Positions 31,543-44,040 of a stretch of 64,000 nt of DNA are shown here, piece after piece. The stretch lies in NCBI GenBank assembly GCA_039654915.1, contig CM077595.1, positions 49,817,501 to 49,881,500 on the forward strand, given 5' to 3'. The translations under genes were made by a program, and so were the position numbers. Source of the stretch: Aquilaria yunnanensis (lineage: Eukaryota; Streptophyta; Magnoliopsida; Malvales; Thymelaeaceae). Under the pieces are notes generated by a model. The model was not told where the DNA came from. It saw only the letters and a program-made list of their open reading frames with translations, and did no database searches. Positions within the stretch are counted from its first letter, which is position 1. Every line of letters begins with the position of its first letter.

Positions 31543-32342
31543 TGTTGGGTTTCGGGAGCCAAACAGCGCAACGGAATTTAACCGAAACCCTCCAGGATCC
31601 AAGTGAAACGGGGTAAACTGGGTGTTCAAAAATTTTCATACCTAATTTTTGGTTGAGATCTCTCACTCAACTGTAGAGTTGAATCACAAAACTTGAACAG
31701 TTGACATGTTCAAGCTCTCTATGGTATCCACATGAGCCTCTCGGGATCACCACACTTACACCGCATCCTGGCAGATGCGTTTCTCTTGTGCTCACAGTGC
31801 TAGCTTGCGCCCTCCAAGGAATTGCAAGAAAAGAGTGCGGCTGTCCTTTTGGGAGGCTAGGGCAAGGAGACCTGCTAATTTCTCACTAGAAGTTGTATTT
31901 ATAGTGGGACTCAAGTTCCAGGCCTAATGGGTTTCAAAGCCCTAATCCAATTAGGCTTTAATTTCGGGCTTAATAATGGCTCAACTATTGGGCCTGTTAT
32001 TAATACGAAATTATTGTGAAACCAAAACCCAAATTATTAGCCCATGCACTCTAATGATCCAAATAGCTCCAATAGGCTCTTACCGCGTTGGTAATGATCA
32101 TAAATCACATTTATGATCATAAGCAATGAGCGGTGTCTAGCAACACATCATTGCTACCCAAGTGACAAGATTGCCGATGATTCGACTAAACCTTTATGAT
32201 CGTCACTAACATATGCCATTGTTCCTTTGCCCAAGATATCAAGACTAAGCATGAGACATGGAATGTGTCACTCTCGTATAGCCCAATCTTTGGTTTCTTG
32301 ATTATCGAGCAGACCAACTTAAACTGATGACATTGATATCAT
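31543..32342 (-). repeat. Truncated copia LTR (B4)
   Basis: It starts with TGTTGGGTTTCGGGAGCC, the reverse complement of the copia LTR end, and matches 4,376-5,178. It breaks off at GACATTGATATCATAT. The left neighbour is LTR remnant D and shows no primer site, so this is not the 5' LTR of copia B2. The right neighbour is Tat-F RT, so the break is a deletion junction. Confidence 0.85.
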
Positions 32343-34920
32343 ATTTTTTCCTCACCTTCAGGATCTATCCAAATCTGGTGGTATGCACTAAAAGCGTCGA
32401 GGAAGCTAAGTAGACCATATTTGGCAGTGGAGTCTACCAATTGGTCTATTGATGGTAGAGGATATGAGTCCTTTGGACAGGCATCATTAATATTTTGAAA
32501 GTTGATGCACATTCAAAGTTTATCGCTCCCTTTCTTCGTGGCAACAACAATGTTGCTAAGCCATTATGGGTACTTGACCTCCCTTCTTATGCTTGCTTCT
32601 GTTAGTCGTTGGACTTCAATTTTGACAAAATTTTTATTATGTATTGAGCGGTGATGGTTTTTCTACTGAACAAGCTTCACCTCCAGGCGTACTTTAAGGC
32701 TATGTTGAATTCTATTTGGGTCTATTCCAGGCATATTCTTCTAAGAGTAAGCAAACAGATCTTTGTTCATTAATATAAGGGATACAAGTTTTTCCTTGTC
32801 ACCTTCAACTTGTTTTTTCCCTACTCAGGTACTTCAGCTAGGGACATGTTCTACATCATTTGTTTCTATTTTTTCAAGATTGTTCATTTCCCTTTCTGTT
32901 GCATCTTCTCTAGTCACACTCTTCTCTCCCGAAGCCTGTATGTGAACTTTTGCCAAATTCTACCTTGCTTTGATGAACACTTTCCTAACTTCAGGTTGAT
33001 CGATTAGTATTTCTGCGTCACCCTCTTTCACCTTGAATGTAACAGTCAGGTATTGCACCTCTATTTGAATGTGAACATTGCCCTGCATTTATCTTTTGAG
33101 GGTGACATTGTATGAAGATGGGACATCTATGACGATGAACTTGTCATAGTGGAAGTAAAGAGTTCTTCCTTGGTGTAGACCAGGGTACCCTTAGCATTAG
33201 GGGTAGATCAATCAAGCTGAGCACTGGGAGTTCCAAGGGACCAACGCTGAAGGTAGGCGAGGTAACGGGTTTAAGATCACCCTTGGAAATACCCAAGTTC
33301 GGAAATAAATGGGAGAACAAAACATCATCATTTGATCTATCATCGATGAGCACCCTCTTGACATCCCATTTTTTGATTCTTGCCATGATTAGGAGAGGAT
33401 TTTTATTGGGAATTTCACAAATAACCAACCACTTCAAGCCAGCTTGTTCATCGGGTTGTCGAACACTGTCAATCCAATCTCCCTCACCTTGCTCTTTCTT
33501 TCAGCTGAGGGTAGTATAATGGTTATGGTTTGGGTAACCCCATCCAAAGGTGGGGGTACTTTCTAAGGCTTCGATTGGTTCAGCACCTGTCAAAGTCAAA
33601 CTTCTCATCTTCTGCTTTTCTTTCATCATCTCCTTTTTCCCGAGCCTTTGCCAATAGCATCCGTATGTAGCGTTGAAGTTGCCCTTGTGTAATTAAAGGA
33701 CTTGTTGTATTTTCTCAATTGGAAGCAATCCCTGGTGTGTTGTTCTTTCTGCCTTTGGCCGTTTGATTAAAGTTCCCTGCCTTTCTAAGGCTATGAGGAT
33801 ATTCGTCCCTATTCTGTTCAGAGGGGTGAATGCCATTCACTTCTTTCCCCTGGATTTTTAAGGTCTGCCTCCTCCCTTGGATTGATACCAAGGTTGGTGA
33901 TTATTACCTTTGGATTGGTGATGCTTAGACTTTGACACTCCCATTCTTAGTTCCTCAGCAGTCATATGTTGCTCTACCCTTCATTAGAATTCAATGAGGG
34001 TGCTAAGGGGATCTTTTGAGAACTCGTAAAAGAGCTATGTCCTTCCTCAATCCTCTGATCATTGTGAGGATTAGAATCTTGGGGTGGAAGTCAAGAATAC
34101 TCAGTGCTTCTCTATTGAATCTCTTGACATAGTCTCGAATGGGCTCACCATTCTTTTGGGCTATATCATACATTTGGATGGGCATCTTTGTCGTCAACCT
34201 GTTCCCTATGAATTGTTAGGTAAAGGCGGTAGATAATTCTTGGAAGCCCATTATGGTTCCAGGCATCAAGGAGTTGTACCATGTAGTTGTTGGCCCAGAT
34301 AAAGTGACCTCAAAGCATTTGTAAAGGGTGGCATCATTGGCCCTGTGTGACACCATGCTCCTTCTATATTTTGTTAAGTGGGCTTGAGGGTTACTTCACC
34401 CATTATACATTTCCAAGCGTGGTACTCTAATAACCTTGATGAAATTGGTTTCCAGGAGACCTGTTTCTCCACCTTATCCAACCTTTCCAAAATTTCTTCA
34501 TGAGGATGGAAGTACCATCCTCTCCCAGTTGTCTGGAGGCCATAGGCAAGGGAGAATGACATCTTCTTCTTGGTGAGTAACTTTGACGTTGTGGTGGGAA
34601 GGGCTTATCTATTGTAGAAAGGCTTAGGTAGTGGGAAGTCCTTGGCTATTTTGATCTAGACCCCACCACATACCGCTTATCAGATGGAGGGTTCTCTATT
34701 GAGGACTCCTCATGGAAGCTCCTATTTGGGGAACTAAGATGAGATGACCAGTGGCCCTTCTTTAGGTGGACCTCTACTGAAGGGGTCCTTACATGAGAAC
34801 ATGCACGTGACCATCTTTGGTCAAGTTGCTATGTCATTTCATCCATTATGGAGGACTAGAAGTTGCGCAGAAACCCCATGGTAACCGTTAGAGGATGTTC
34901 GTCCACTCGAAGGGAAGGCT
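32343..34920 (-). pseudogene. Tat-F gag, protease and RT N-terminus (decayed)
   Basis: This matches Tat-E on the minus strand: gag at about 34,000-34,900 (IQMYDIAQKNGEPIRDYV near 34,180), protease at 33,144-33,437 and the first third of RT at 32,343-33,000. The protease active site reads VLIDDRSNDDVLF, with the Gly replaced by Arg. RT stops before the YVDD motif at the deletion junction. Many frameshifts and stops occur. The element is far older than Tat-E by the amount of decay. Confidence 0.82.
34856..34879 (-). other. Short upstream ORF in the Tat-F leader
   Basis: Minus-strand ATG to TAG over 24 bases encodes MGFLRNF. It matches in position and length the 24-base frame of Tat-E at 22,696-22,719, although the flanking leader has diverged. 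Confidence 0.45.
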
Positions 34921-34925
34921 CCAGG

Positions 34926-37900
34926 TGTTACCCACTCTAGGGTAGTCCAATTATGGTGCCAAAATTGTGCATTTAGACTCCTAGGATTAGTAATGTTCTG
35001 TACCCCATCAGAACACTACCCCTAGTGTGCATACCCAAGTGGCCCTCTTGGGCACTAGGTAAACTCATGCATATTGGTCCAATCATCACACACATATTCA
35101 CATTTCATGCACACCATGGCAGCAAAGAAGGAAAACACTAGCACAAGTCTTACACATTAGGCAATCTTGTTCAGTTCCAGTGACCAACCACTGTACTTGT
35201 AACATCCACTAATAAACTGTATCATTCTAGCCATGAAACCCCTTATTTTATTTGCTTCATTATCAAGTACAGACTTCAAGCAAACCAAGGAAATTTTTTT
35301 TACATCAATAGCTCATCTATTGACCAAGTTATGCATTTTATAAGTCGGTTACAAAATTCTGACCAAGTGAACAGTAACTTAGCCAACTTTGCAACGTCAT
35401 AGCCTTGGCTACAGGGTTCCAAATTCCAAAATTCCAAATCCCAGTTCATCCTCTACATGTTCCCTAGGTGTGGTCAAAATCTTATCCAATATTCCTGTTG
35501 GGTTTTGGGAGCCAAACAGCACAGTGGAATTTAACCGAAACCATCCAGGATCCAAGTGAAACGGGGTAAACTGGGTGTTCGAAAATTTTCATACCTAATT
35601 TTCGGTTGAGATCTCTCACTCAACTGTAGAGTCGAATCAAAAAACCTGAACAGTTGACGTGTTCAAGCTCTCTATGGTATCCACACGAGCCTCTTGGGAT
35701 CACCACACTTCCACCTCATCCCGGCAGATGCGTTTCTCTTGCGCTCGCAGTGCTAGCTTGCGTCCTCCAAAGAGTTGCAAGAGAAGAGTGTGGCTGTCCT
35801 TTTGGGAGGCTAGGGCAAGGAGACCTACGAATTTGTCACTAGAAGTTGTATTTATAGTGAGACTCAACTTCCAGGCCTAATGGGTTTTAAAGCCCTAATC
35901 CAATTAGGATTTAATTTCGGGCTTAATAATGGCTCAACTCTTGGGCCCATTATTAATACGAAATTAAAGTGAAACCATAACCCAAATAATTAGCCCATGC
36001 ACTCTAATGATCCAAATAGCTCTATGTGTGTGACCCAATAGGCTTTTATGACGTTGGCAATGATCATAAATCACATTTATGATCATAAGCAATGAGCGGT
36101 GTCTAGCAACACATCATTGCTACCCAAGTGACAACATTGTCAATAATTCGACTAAACCTTTATGATCATCACCGATATATGCCATTGTCCCTTTGTCCAA
36201 GATATCAAGACTAAGCACAAGACATGGAATGTGTCACTCTCGTATAGCCCAATCTTTGGTTTCTTGATTACCGAGTAGACTAACTTAAACTGATGACATT
36301 GATATCGTATATCAACTCATCCGAGCATGGCCATGCATTTTCTAAGTCTCACTCTATCAAGGGGCCCGAAGATATCACTCCTGTTACATAGGAGGGACAA
36401 ATCCCATCTTGATCATACAAATCCCTCCGCATGATATGTGACATACCCAATGACCTCCTTCAAGTCCACTCAGTTACGAGCAACAAAGGAAAGTATGAAA
36501 GTATGTGACTCACATGTAGGGAACCTTGATGATCTTAGGTCGAAGGACTACATATACCATGATCACTATGAGAATCACTTATGACACTCATATAACGATC
36601 CATGTAGTGTTCTCATGGTGGGTCGATCTAGTACACAAGTTCTCCAACTTGTACCCATATGTAGACTACATATCTCATATTAGTCTCCACATATGCTAGT
36701 CGTTATGTATTATTGCAGCCCGCTCCACAATAATACTAGACCAGGGACGTTTAAGAATATCATTATTCTAGGGTTACAATTATGTTTGTTAAGTTACGCA
36801 GAAACAAAACAACAAACATAATTGCTGGATTAATGCCTTAATAAAATATCATGACTCAATGTGCAAAAATACAATCATCTCATGATTGGCTTTTTGGGCA
36901 CAACACTAACAACTTTATGTGGCGAAAACAGAATTTACAAGTAAGCAGCCCATCATTCACACTTAGGCAGCTTTGTACCACATCACTTACATAGCCAAAA
37001 CATTACTCAAATGTTCACATACTTGTCTCATTTTAAATACACTACATCTACATGCATACATGCACTACAAAATGGTCTTAACTTAGCTAAATAAATACCC
37101 TAAGTTACAGGAGTGCTTGAGACACAATGGACTCTAGAACAGGATGCTCGACAACTGCTGCACAACACAATACGTACCGCCATTAAAAATACCAAATGTG
37201 CTCGTAAAACTACCAAAATTTTTGGATCATAACTAGACATATGGACGTTCATGTACCTAAAAGTTTAGATCAAAACTCAAAGCTCAAATGTCAATTTGAA
37301 TGAGATCTTTCTGCTAGACCTGAATTGACAGAATTGAGGAGAGTAAGTTTCATTGAAAAACTTAGTAAGGGTAGCACTTGGATTCAATAGGCAATGTAAC
37401 CATCATTAAAACCTGTATCTAAAGACACTAAACCACAAAAACCACAATGCATATATACAAGATATAGCAACCAAATGTACCGGTCATTCACAACAAGCAA
37501 ACACATGAAATGCAGTAGCAACAATAACCATAGATTAGTCCATAAAACATGCAATAAACATAAATAAATCACTATGGCAGCCCTCCTCAAGCTAATGCTT
37601 GGTTTTACAAGGATTTTAATAGTAGTTAGTACTAACTTTGGGCTCTAGAAACCCTCACTTTACTGCCATCATTGTGCACTTTGCACTAGGTCACAAAACC
37701 TTTAATATGGGCACTCCCCTCACTAAGCTTGGTTCATCAAGCTCATGGCTCTCTTACAAGCCTAGCCCTAGCTCCATGGATGTTGAAAAGTTACAAAAAA
37801 TAGTCCATGAGAGCAACAGAACCCTTACCTTGATGGGTATGCTGAAATAGGAGATTGATCCCAGGCGCACTCAAGTCTTAGCACCAAATAGCTTCCAATT

Positions 37901-38636
37901 GCCCTTTTTTGCTTTCAATTTCAATCAATTGCAAGTTTGAAGGTGTGGTGGCTATGGTTGAAGTATGGCTATGGTGTTGGGATAGTGCAGGATGAAAATG
38001 GGAGAGGGATAAGTGGTTTGGCCACTTAAATGGCCTTACATGAGCTTAAGGGCACAAAACACACTTAAACAAGCTTAACCTTGCTTTATGTCATTTTCCT
38101 TCTCACTAATTATGGTTTCTTCGTCTTAAACTCATTGGTACACATGTGCATAAATTTTTTTTACCATTTATCAAGTCTTTGCTGCCTTCCCCATGATAGG
38201 ATAACCCCATAATTCCACCCTTTGACTTAAGTCAAAAGCTTGAACACCTTAAGGTTTACACTAAGACATTTAGGTCCTTAATGCCTTAGTGTTTCCTTTG
38301 TCCAAACTTTTCTTCCATGGACAATTTGGTCCTCCAATAGCACTTTCATACCGTTCATGTCCTTCCCATAACTCTCCGAGTCTCTTTCTTGAGAGTTTTG
38401 CAATTGAGTACCCGAATTTCCAAAACCTTACAAAAAAGTCCATAAGTTGCTTGACAAACAAGCAATCCTTAAGGCTTTTCTTAAGGGCCAAGTTACTAAC
38501 TTGGAACATTTTTAAAGAGGTGTTGATCATGCCTTTTACCCTAAACACTTCAATCATTATGGTGAGAATTACACAAAATAATTGTTTTTAGCTATTATGA
38601 CACTTGTAATTCTCCTATTTTTGTGAGGTGGTAACA
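34926..38636 (-). repeat. Solo LTR-A inserted in the Tat-F leader
   Basis: The plus-strand ends TGTTACCC and GGTAACA are the family termini. Tat-F leader sequence continues on both sides, which proves this is a solo LTR and not part of Tat-F. The flanks CCAGG and TCGGG are a degraded 5-bp duplication. A minus-strand copia LTR is inserted at 35,496-36,911, with about 140 bp of LTR-A lost there. Small ORFs in it, such as 38,289-38,591, are not genes. Confidence 0.85.
35496..36911 (-). repeat. Solo copia LTR (B3)
   Basis: It runs from TGTTGGGTTTTGGGAGCC to CAACACTAACA, 1,416 bp, in minus orientation inside LTR-A. No clear target duplication is left because host bases next to it are deleted compared with LTR-A copy 1. 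No internal copia sequence is present. Confidence 0.88.
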
Positions 38637-38764
38637 TCGGGGGTGCTCGATCATTTGCCAGTGGAGGCTCAATTGCAAACTGGGACTTTGGAACGCCCTT
38701 ATCCTTAGAATGCTGAGCCTCCACGATAGTGACTTGGGAACTAATTCCCACAAATGGTGCTAAA
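38637..38764 (-). other. Tat-F leader and primer binding site
   Basis: This is the 5' leader of Tat-F on the minus strand, similar to the Tat-E leader through words such as TGGGAA and TTCTAAGGA. The primer-site equivalent is at 38,747-38,764, next to the LTR. The leader continues beyond the LTR-A insertion at 34,925. Confidence 0.75.
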
Positions 38765-39495
38765 TGATGCTCTAGCACATCTTCAATTTACGATATGTTG
38801 AACCTCTGATAGAAATTCACCTGAGTAGTAGCTGTAGTAGTTGAAGAATAATGGTTAAGAGCTCCCTAGAGTCTGTTTCCAGGGGAGGGAACTCTGATGC
38901 CTAAGTTAGTATGCGAGGGAGAAGTCGTTAGGAGTTAGCAGTAGAGAACAAAAAAGGATGATACCAATTGTTCTTTACCTGGGAGCCTCCCTCGAGTATT
39001 TATAAGAGGCCGTGAGGAGGAGGCCATTATGCTTAGCCTGAGTAAATCAAGACACGTGTTCAGCCGGATTTGGTCTGTACTTTCGGGGAGAGGTGTCTAC
39101 AGCTGGCCAAAGGTGGTTATGCCCCAAGGGTAGGGGTGTGTGCAAGGTTTCTGTCAAAGATCCCTCAACTGTATTTGTTGTTTCTCCCTAAGACCCCTTA
39201 TTGATCTGAAACCCCTTTGGACAAGGATTTCCCTTGAGGGTGATTGGTGAAAGCCTTCTGGATTTGCAGACCATTTTCGGGAGGCATTTTTTCTATCAAG
39301 GATGATAGACCTACGTTCTCGAGGCTAGTAATATACACTCCCAAGGATGGAAAAGAATCTTTTTCCCGAAGTCAGTCATATACCTTTCTGAGGGTGGTGT
39401 AGATCCATCTCCCAAGGTTAGTCGTATAAATCCCCGAGGGTGGTGTCAGGTTTGCCAATAAAAAGGTCATGTGGGTGATAGCCCTTCAACTATCA
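38765..39495 (-). repeat. 5' LTR of Tat-F
   Basis: This 731-bp LTR starts TGATGC and ends CAACTATCA on the plus strand. It is uninterrupted and aligns with both pieces of the other Tat-F LTR. TATA lies at 38,997-39,005 and the weakened hairpin near 38,867-38,920. The right flank TAATG matches the left flank TATTG at 2,296. Confidence 0.85.
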
Positions 39496-41400
39496 TAATG
39501 CACTACTAGTTGTGAGAAAGGGTCATCTTAGAATAATAGGTGCATGTGCATCCATATCTATATTCAATATAACAAAAACAGTGAGAATGATAAACTTCTC
39601 AACTTTTACTAGTACAACCTCAATTATTTCTCTAGGATGTTTAACTAACCTATCAGCTAATTGAATGCTCATCCTAGTTGGTTAACATTCTCCTAACTTC
39701 AATTTGTTAAAGAAAGTATAAGGCATTAAATTTATATTTGCACTCAAATCCGCTAAAGCTCTACCAATCATTAAGTGACTAACAGTACAAGGAATAGTAA
39801 AACTCCTTGGATCTCCAATTTTTCTTGGTAAATTATTCTTAATGATGGCTAAGCATTCTCCATTGAAAATTATTAAAAACAACTCTTTCAACTTTTTTTT
39901 ATTGCCAAATATGTCTTTTGGAAATTTGGTGTACTGAGGCGTCTGTTTCAAAGCTTCTATAAAAGGAATATTAATATGGAGTTGTTTAAATAAAGCTAAA
40001 AGTTAACAAATTTCTCACTCCTCCTCTTTGTCTTATGTTAGATGAGAAGGATATGGTAAAGGTGCCCAATATTCCTTGACTTCTTCTTTCTTCCTTGGAG
40101 GTTCTAACTATAACTCTTTTTTTGGCATGAGCGTAGGATGACCTTTTGTTAGAATTATTGATGCTATTTTTTAGCTTCTAGCAACTTTCTTTTTGTTGTC
40201 ACCTTTGCTAGCAAATAGTTTTTTACTACTCTGAAGAGTAACACCTTATAAGTGTTCACTCGTCGGTGTCATGATTGTTTTGTTGATTTCCATCACAGTT
40301 TGTGACATCTAATCCATTTGCTTTTGAAACATTAGTTGCTACTTCTCCATGGTGTCCTTCAGACTTCAACACTAAGCTTGAATGTTGTCCATGAATCCCA
40401 TCATTGCTTCTTGAAAATTTATAAACGATAATGAAAGCTAAAAATTCATACTCCTTCCTTCTCCTGTCCAACTGTCAGTTGAATGACTTTCCCATTGTAG
40501 CCTAGAAGCTTCCTTGCAAACCTCAGAAATCTCCAACAAAGTCCACATATTCATTTTTGCTCCTCCATTTGTTCATTTAACACAACCAAGTTTGGCGCTC
40601 TCCTTCACAATCATTGCAATACAACTCTACAAGTTGCTTTTTTCCAACAAAAAATTTTCTAAATTCCCTCATGAACACTTTTGCTTGAATTGCTCAAGGT
40701 AATCCTAGAGGATGAATGCCATTGGTAATTGTTTATAGTCATCTCTTAAATCAAGTCCTGGGCAGCTTTAGGTGTCATGTTATTTACAGTACCGCCAGCT
40801 GCTACATCAATCATTTGTTTGGAAGTATAACTCAGGCCATTATAGAACATTTGCACTTCCATCCATGTACGTAATCAACATGGACACTTTCTTAATAGAT
40901 CCTTGAACCTTGCCTAAGTTTCATATAATGCTTCTGAATTCATCTAACTAGAAGCAAAAATGCCATTACGAAATTTCAGAGTCTTAGTTGGAGAAAAATA
41001 CTTCAATAAGAACTTCCTAACAAGAGCATTATGAGTGGTAATAAACCTTCTTGGAAGTGAAGTTAACCATAGCTTAGCTTTTCCTCTCAATAAGAATGAA
41101 ATGATTCTTAACCAAATACTATCTTCATTAGCTTCATTAATTCTGAATGTATGACAAATCTCCAAGAAACTAGCAATATGAGCATTAGAGTCCTCATCTA
41201 CCAAACCATCTAATTGAACATAACTTTGCACCAACTGAATAATATTTAAGTGTTCTCAATTCTCTCCTTGTTGTTCCGGCACAAGATGTAATTGCTATGA
41301 CTTAGTATTCCTTGTAGACAAAAATTTCCACAAGGTCTTCTCAATTTCTAGATCCCCTTCAACAACTTAACTATGCTAGCTATGAGTATGAGTCATACCA
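39496..41400 (-). pseudogene. Athila-type gag and protease (decayed)
   Basis: On the minus strand gag comes first: 40,944-41,234 carries DEDSNAHIASFLEICHTF and a LRGKAKLWLTSLP word typical of Athila gag. A linker follows, then protease at 39,682-39,951 with GDPRSFTIPCTVSHLMIG and LADLSANINLMP. The DLGAS-type active site is changed to DLSAN. The frame reaches 39,496 in a PIILR-PFLTTSSAL word, and the next residues are found at 2,300 on the far side of Tat-F. Stops and frameshifts occur throughout. Lineage is called from these motifs. Confidence 0.82.
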
Positions 41401-42880
41401 AAATTCCTACAAGAAAACATGGAAAAGTCAGTAAATTAAAAATAACTAAAAATTCAAAGAAAACTACTACAATAAAATAAATGGCTAGATTAATGAAGAT
41501 AAATTTTCAGGTAGCAAACTCATTAAACGTTCCTTAGCAAGGCCCCCAAAAACTTGATCTGTCCATAGTTCACACAAAACTTTCCCACAGCAGTAATAAT
41601 TAATGTGAATGTGTCAAATCTTTCCATGCTGATAAATATGTAAACTCATAGGCAAGTGCACTTATCGTCAAAGTATAGCAGTGGAAAGTACCATGATCAT
41701 TTTTCTTAAAGAACGAAGCTTTGTCTACCATACTTAACCTTTCTCTATTATCTACCCGGTAATTCAAGGATGTTTGTTTAACTAACTAGTGTGAATTAAC
41801 TAAACTAGCTAATGTAATAAAAATAATCAGCAACTAACTACTTATTGGCAACGGAGAATCAATTAAGATAAGCAATGATAAGAAATCTCACACTTGGAAT
41901 TGAATCCTTTTAGAAATCCCTTATGTTGCTTTTACTTCAGCTTAAGAGGAATGTGATTAACTTAGCCCTTGGAGTACCTAAATTAGACTATCTCCCTGTT
42001 ATTCCTCTAAACCTAATTACTATTCTTAAGTCACCAATAGGGTGTCTCGGCCTATCGTTCTCCTTAAGAATGCATTACTAGTCTTATGGTAATCCACAAT
42101 AAATATACTGCATACTACCTACATATGTTCATCATCTCACATTGAATTAATGGGCCAATTACCATTAATCAATGCATCAAAGAATATTGGATAAATATCA
42201 AAAAATTCAAAATCATATCAACCCAGAATATAATCACAATCACAAAATCATCCTAGGGTTCATCTACGCTAAGCATGAGTAGAAACATTTTGCTTATAGT
42301 GCTGTAAAATAAACACAATAGAATAAAAAAAAACTAAGAAAAGAATTTTCCATATTTGAATTGCTTCTCCTGCAAGAAATCGTTGATCCAATGTGCATTA
42401 AATGGTGTTGATCATCAAAACTACCTTTGCTAGACATGGCCTAAAACTGTCTTATTTTTCTATGTTTTTCTGCCTCCGCTCAACTTTCTATTCAATTTTT
42501 AGTAAATAACCTAAAAATTCCTAATGAGCAATCAAACACGATTTGGTACATGCTTGTGTTCAAGGCCACGTTATACCTCTATAACTTAAAATCTAACCCA
42601 ATAAGGACACTGCTTGACTCATTGGCTTGTAACTCAGACATGGGCATATAATAATGCATGTAAGGCACTACATGGATGTGTTACAAGGCATGCATGCTCT
42701 AGAATTTGCCAAAACTTACAATTTAACTCTCAAACTTTGCAGAAATCCTTCCTAACCTAAATGAAGTTGAAATATAACCTGAAAATAAAATATGAGCCAA
42801 TTAAGCACTAAATCCTAGCATAAACTTTTTAAAAGATAAGTAAATATAAGGAAAAAAAAACATATAGAAAATGTAGCTAA
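41401..42880 (-). repeat. Athila-type leader and probable 5' LTR (AT-rich, non-coding)
   Basis: There is no gene in this AT-rich 1.5 kb. Its position upstream of Athila gag fits a leader plus LTR. GGCAACGG at about 41,848 resembles the core of the Athila primer site on the minus strand. AGTGCACTTATCGTCAAAGT and the TAGGGTTCATCTACGCTAAG stretch are of a kind common in these elements. LTR ends could not be fixed. Confidence 0.4.
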
Positions 42881-44040
42881 ATATAAGTATATGATTAGGC
42901 CCAATGGGATGGTTTCATGTGAAATGAACCTATGTGTTGCATAGGAGCTAGGGTTACCTTTCATTGACTATGTGTTTCTAGCTAGATATGTGCAAAGAAA
43001 GCATTAGGATTATATTTTAAGTATATCCAACCCATTATGGAATATGGAGATCTATGATTACTTAATTAAATGGTATAATTAAAGATAACTGGATGCACTT
43101 AGGACTTTGATTTGCTTGCTAAGCCCTAGAGGCTGTTAAGCTTGGTTGTGGAGTGTGTGGTTTATGTGCTTCTTTATTTGGATGCTTGTCCTAATCATGT
43201 TATTCTAATGCTTAGAAAATTGTTCTTTGTATGTTGTGCTTGCCTTTTTGTTGTCTCTAGATGAAGTACAAAGTTCTAGACTTCAACCAAAACCTATGGT
43301 TATATGATAAGAAATATTGTTGCTTGGCCCTTGTTAAGTTATATAACTCATGCCCTAAATGCTTTCACTTTTAACGAAAGGTTTAGCTGACTAAGTGTGG
43401 TGTTGTCTACCTTAATCTATGTTTTGTGTATTTCAAGTAAATTTTGGGACTAAGTGTTGGTTAACCAAAGAATGCTCAATATATGTGTAGTCAACTTAGT
43501 GGTACTTTGCTTGCAAGAACTAAGTTGTTGGATTGGTGGGAACTATCTAAAGTAATGTTCTATTTTAGTGCCTAGGTTGGCTAGTTGTCTGGCTAAAATA
43601 TGTACAAATGTGTTTGTGGAAGTTTCTTTCTGGTAGATGTGTATGTGCATTTGGACATGTAATTAAGGGTGGCCTTTGGTAGGCTTAACAGGACACAATG
43701 TGGACCTCCCTGCATTTGTTTGTCTTGGACCATGCTTGCAACTTAATATATGCTATGTGTAAGTTGTGTCAGTTATTTGTGCCTTAAAGTAACTTCAAAA
43801 ACTAGCTTAATCCAATTTTTGGAATAAAACAGGCTATGACAACTGGTCTTAAGAATTTATCCTGTTTTGGTAAAAAATCGATAAGCTAAGTGTTAGTCTT
43901 TCTTAGGTACCCTAGAACACATGTCCTAAGCCACTTGATAGAGTTGATTTATTAAGTTTTACTTCAAACAGATGATATGCCTAGGAAGGCATAGGCTAGG
44001 GGTGCTTTAGGGCATGACATATAGAGATCTCTTGGAACCT
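42881..44040 (+). repeat. Chromovirus LTR and leader remnant
   Basis: This is non-coding. It resembles the second half of the element C type LTR: ATAACTCATGCCC, TTTTAACGAAAGG and a final ACAGGCTATGACAACTGGTC that looks like a worn LTR end plus primer site. A possible gag start ATGCCTAGGAAGGCA follows at about 43,977. Then it changes to Tat gag. It is old and unclassified beyond the resemblance. Confidence 0.45.

Larger units (their letters stand above)
2301..39495 (-). mobile_element. Tat-F: Tat-lineage Gypsy element, heavily nested and deleted
   Basis: Two related LTRs bound this element: 2,301-2,656 plus 4,072-4,375 on the left, and 38,765-39,495 on the right. Both begin TGATGC, and the intact right copy ends CTATCA. 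The flanks carry TATTG (2,296-2,300) and TAATG (39,496-39,500), a near-perfect 5-bp target-site duplication inside Athila. Orientation is minus: leader and primer site at 38,637-38,764, then gag, protease and the start of RT down to 32,343. The RT core, RNase H, integrase and antisense gene are missing. They were lost in a deletion whose right breakpoint is 32,342/32,343. Everything from 4,376 to 32,342 is later insertions. The name Tat-F is local to this answer. Confidence 0.8.

Noticed and set aside
31543..32342. B4 as the 5' LTR of copia B2
   Set aside because: Its inner edge is bordered by a chromovirus LTR remnant and shows no Met-tRNA primer site.
34926..38636. LTR-A as the 5' LTR of the Tat gag at 34,000-34,900
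   Set aside because: Tat-F leader, primer site and a different LTR continue on the far side at 38,637-39,495, so LTR-A is a later solo insertion.
37638..38778. ORFs at 37,638-37,850, 38,270-38,591 and 38,569-38,778 as small host genes
   Set aside because: They fall within solo LTR-A or the Tat-F leader and recur as LTR sequence elsewhere in the window.
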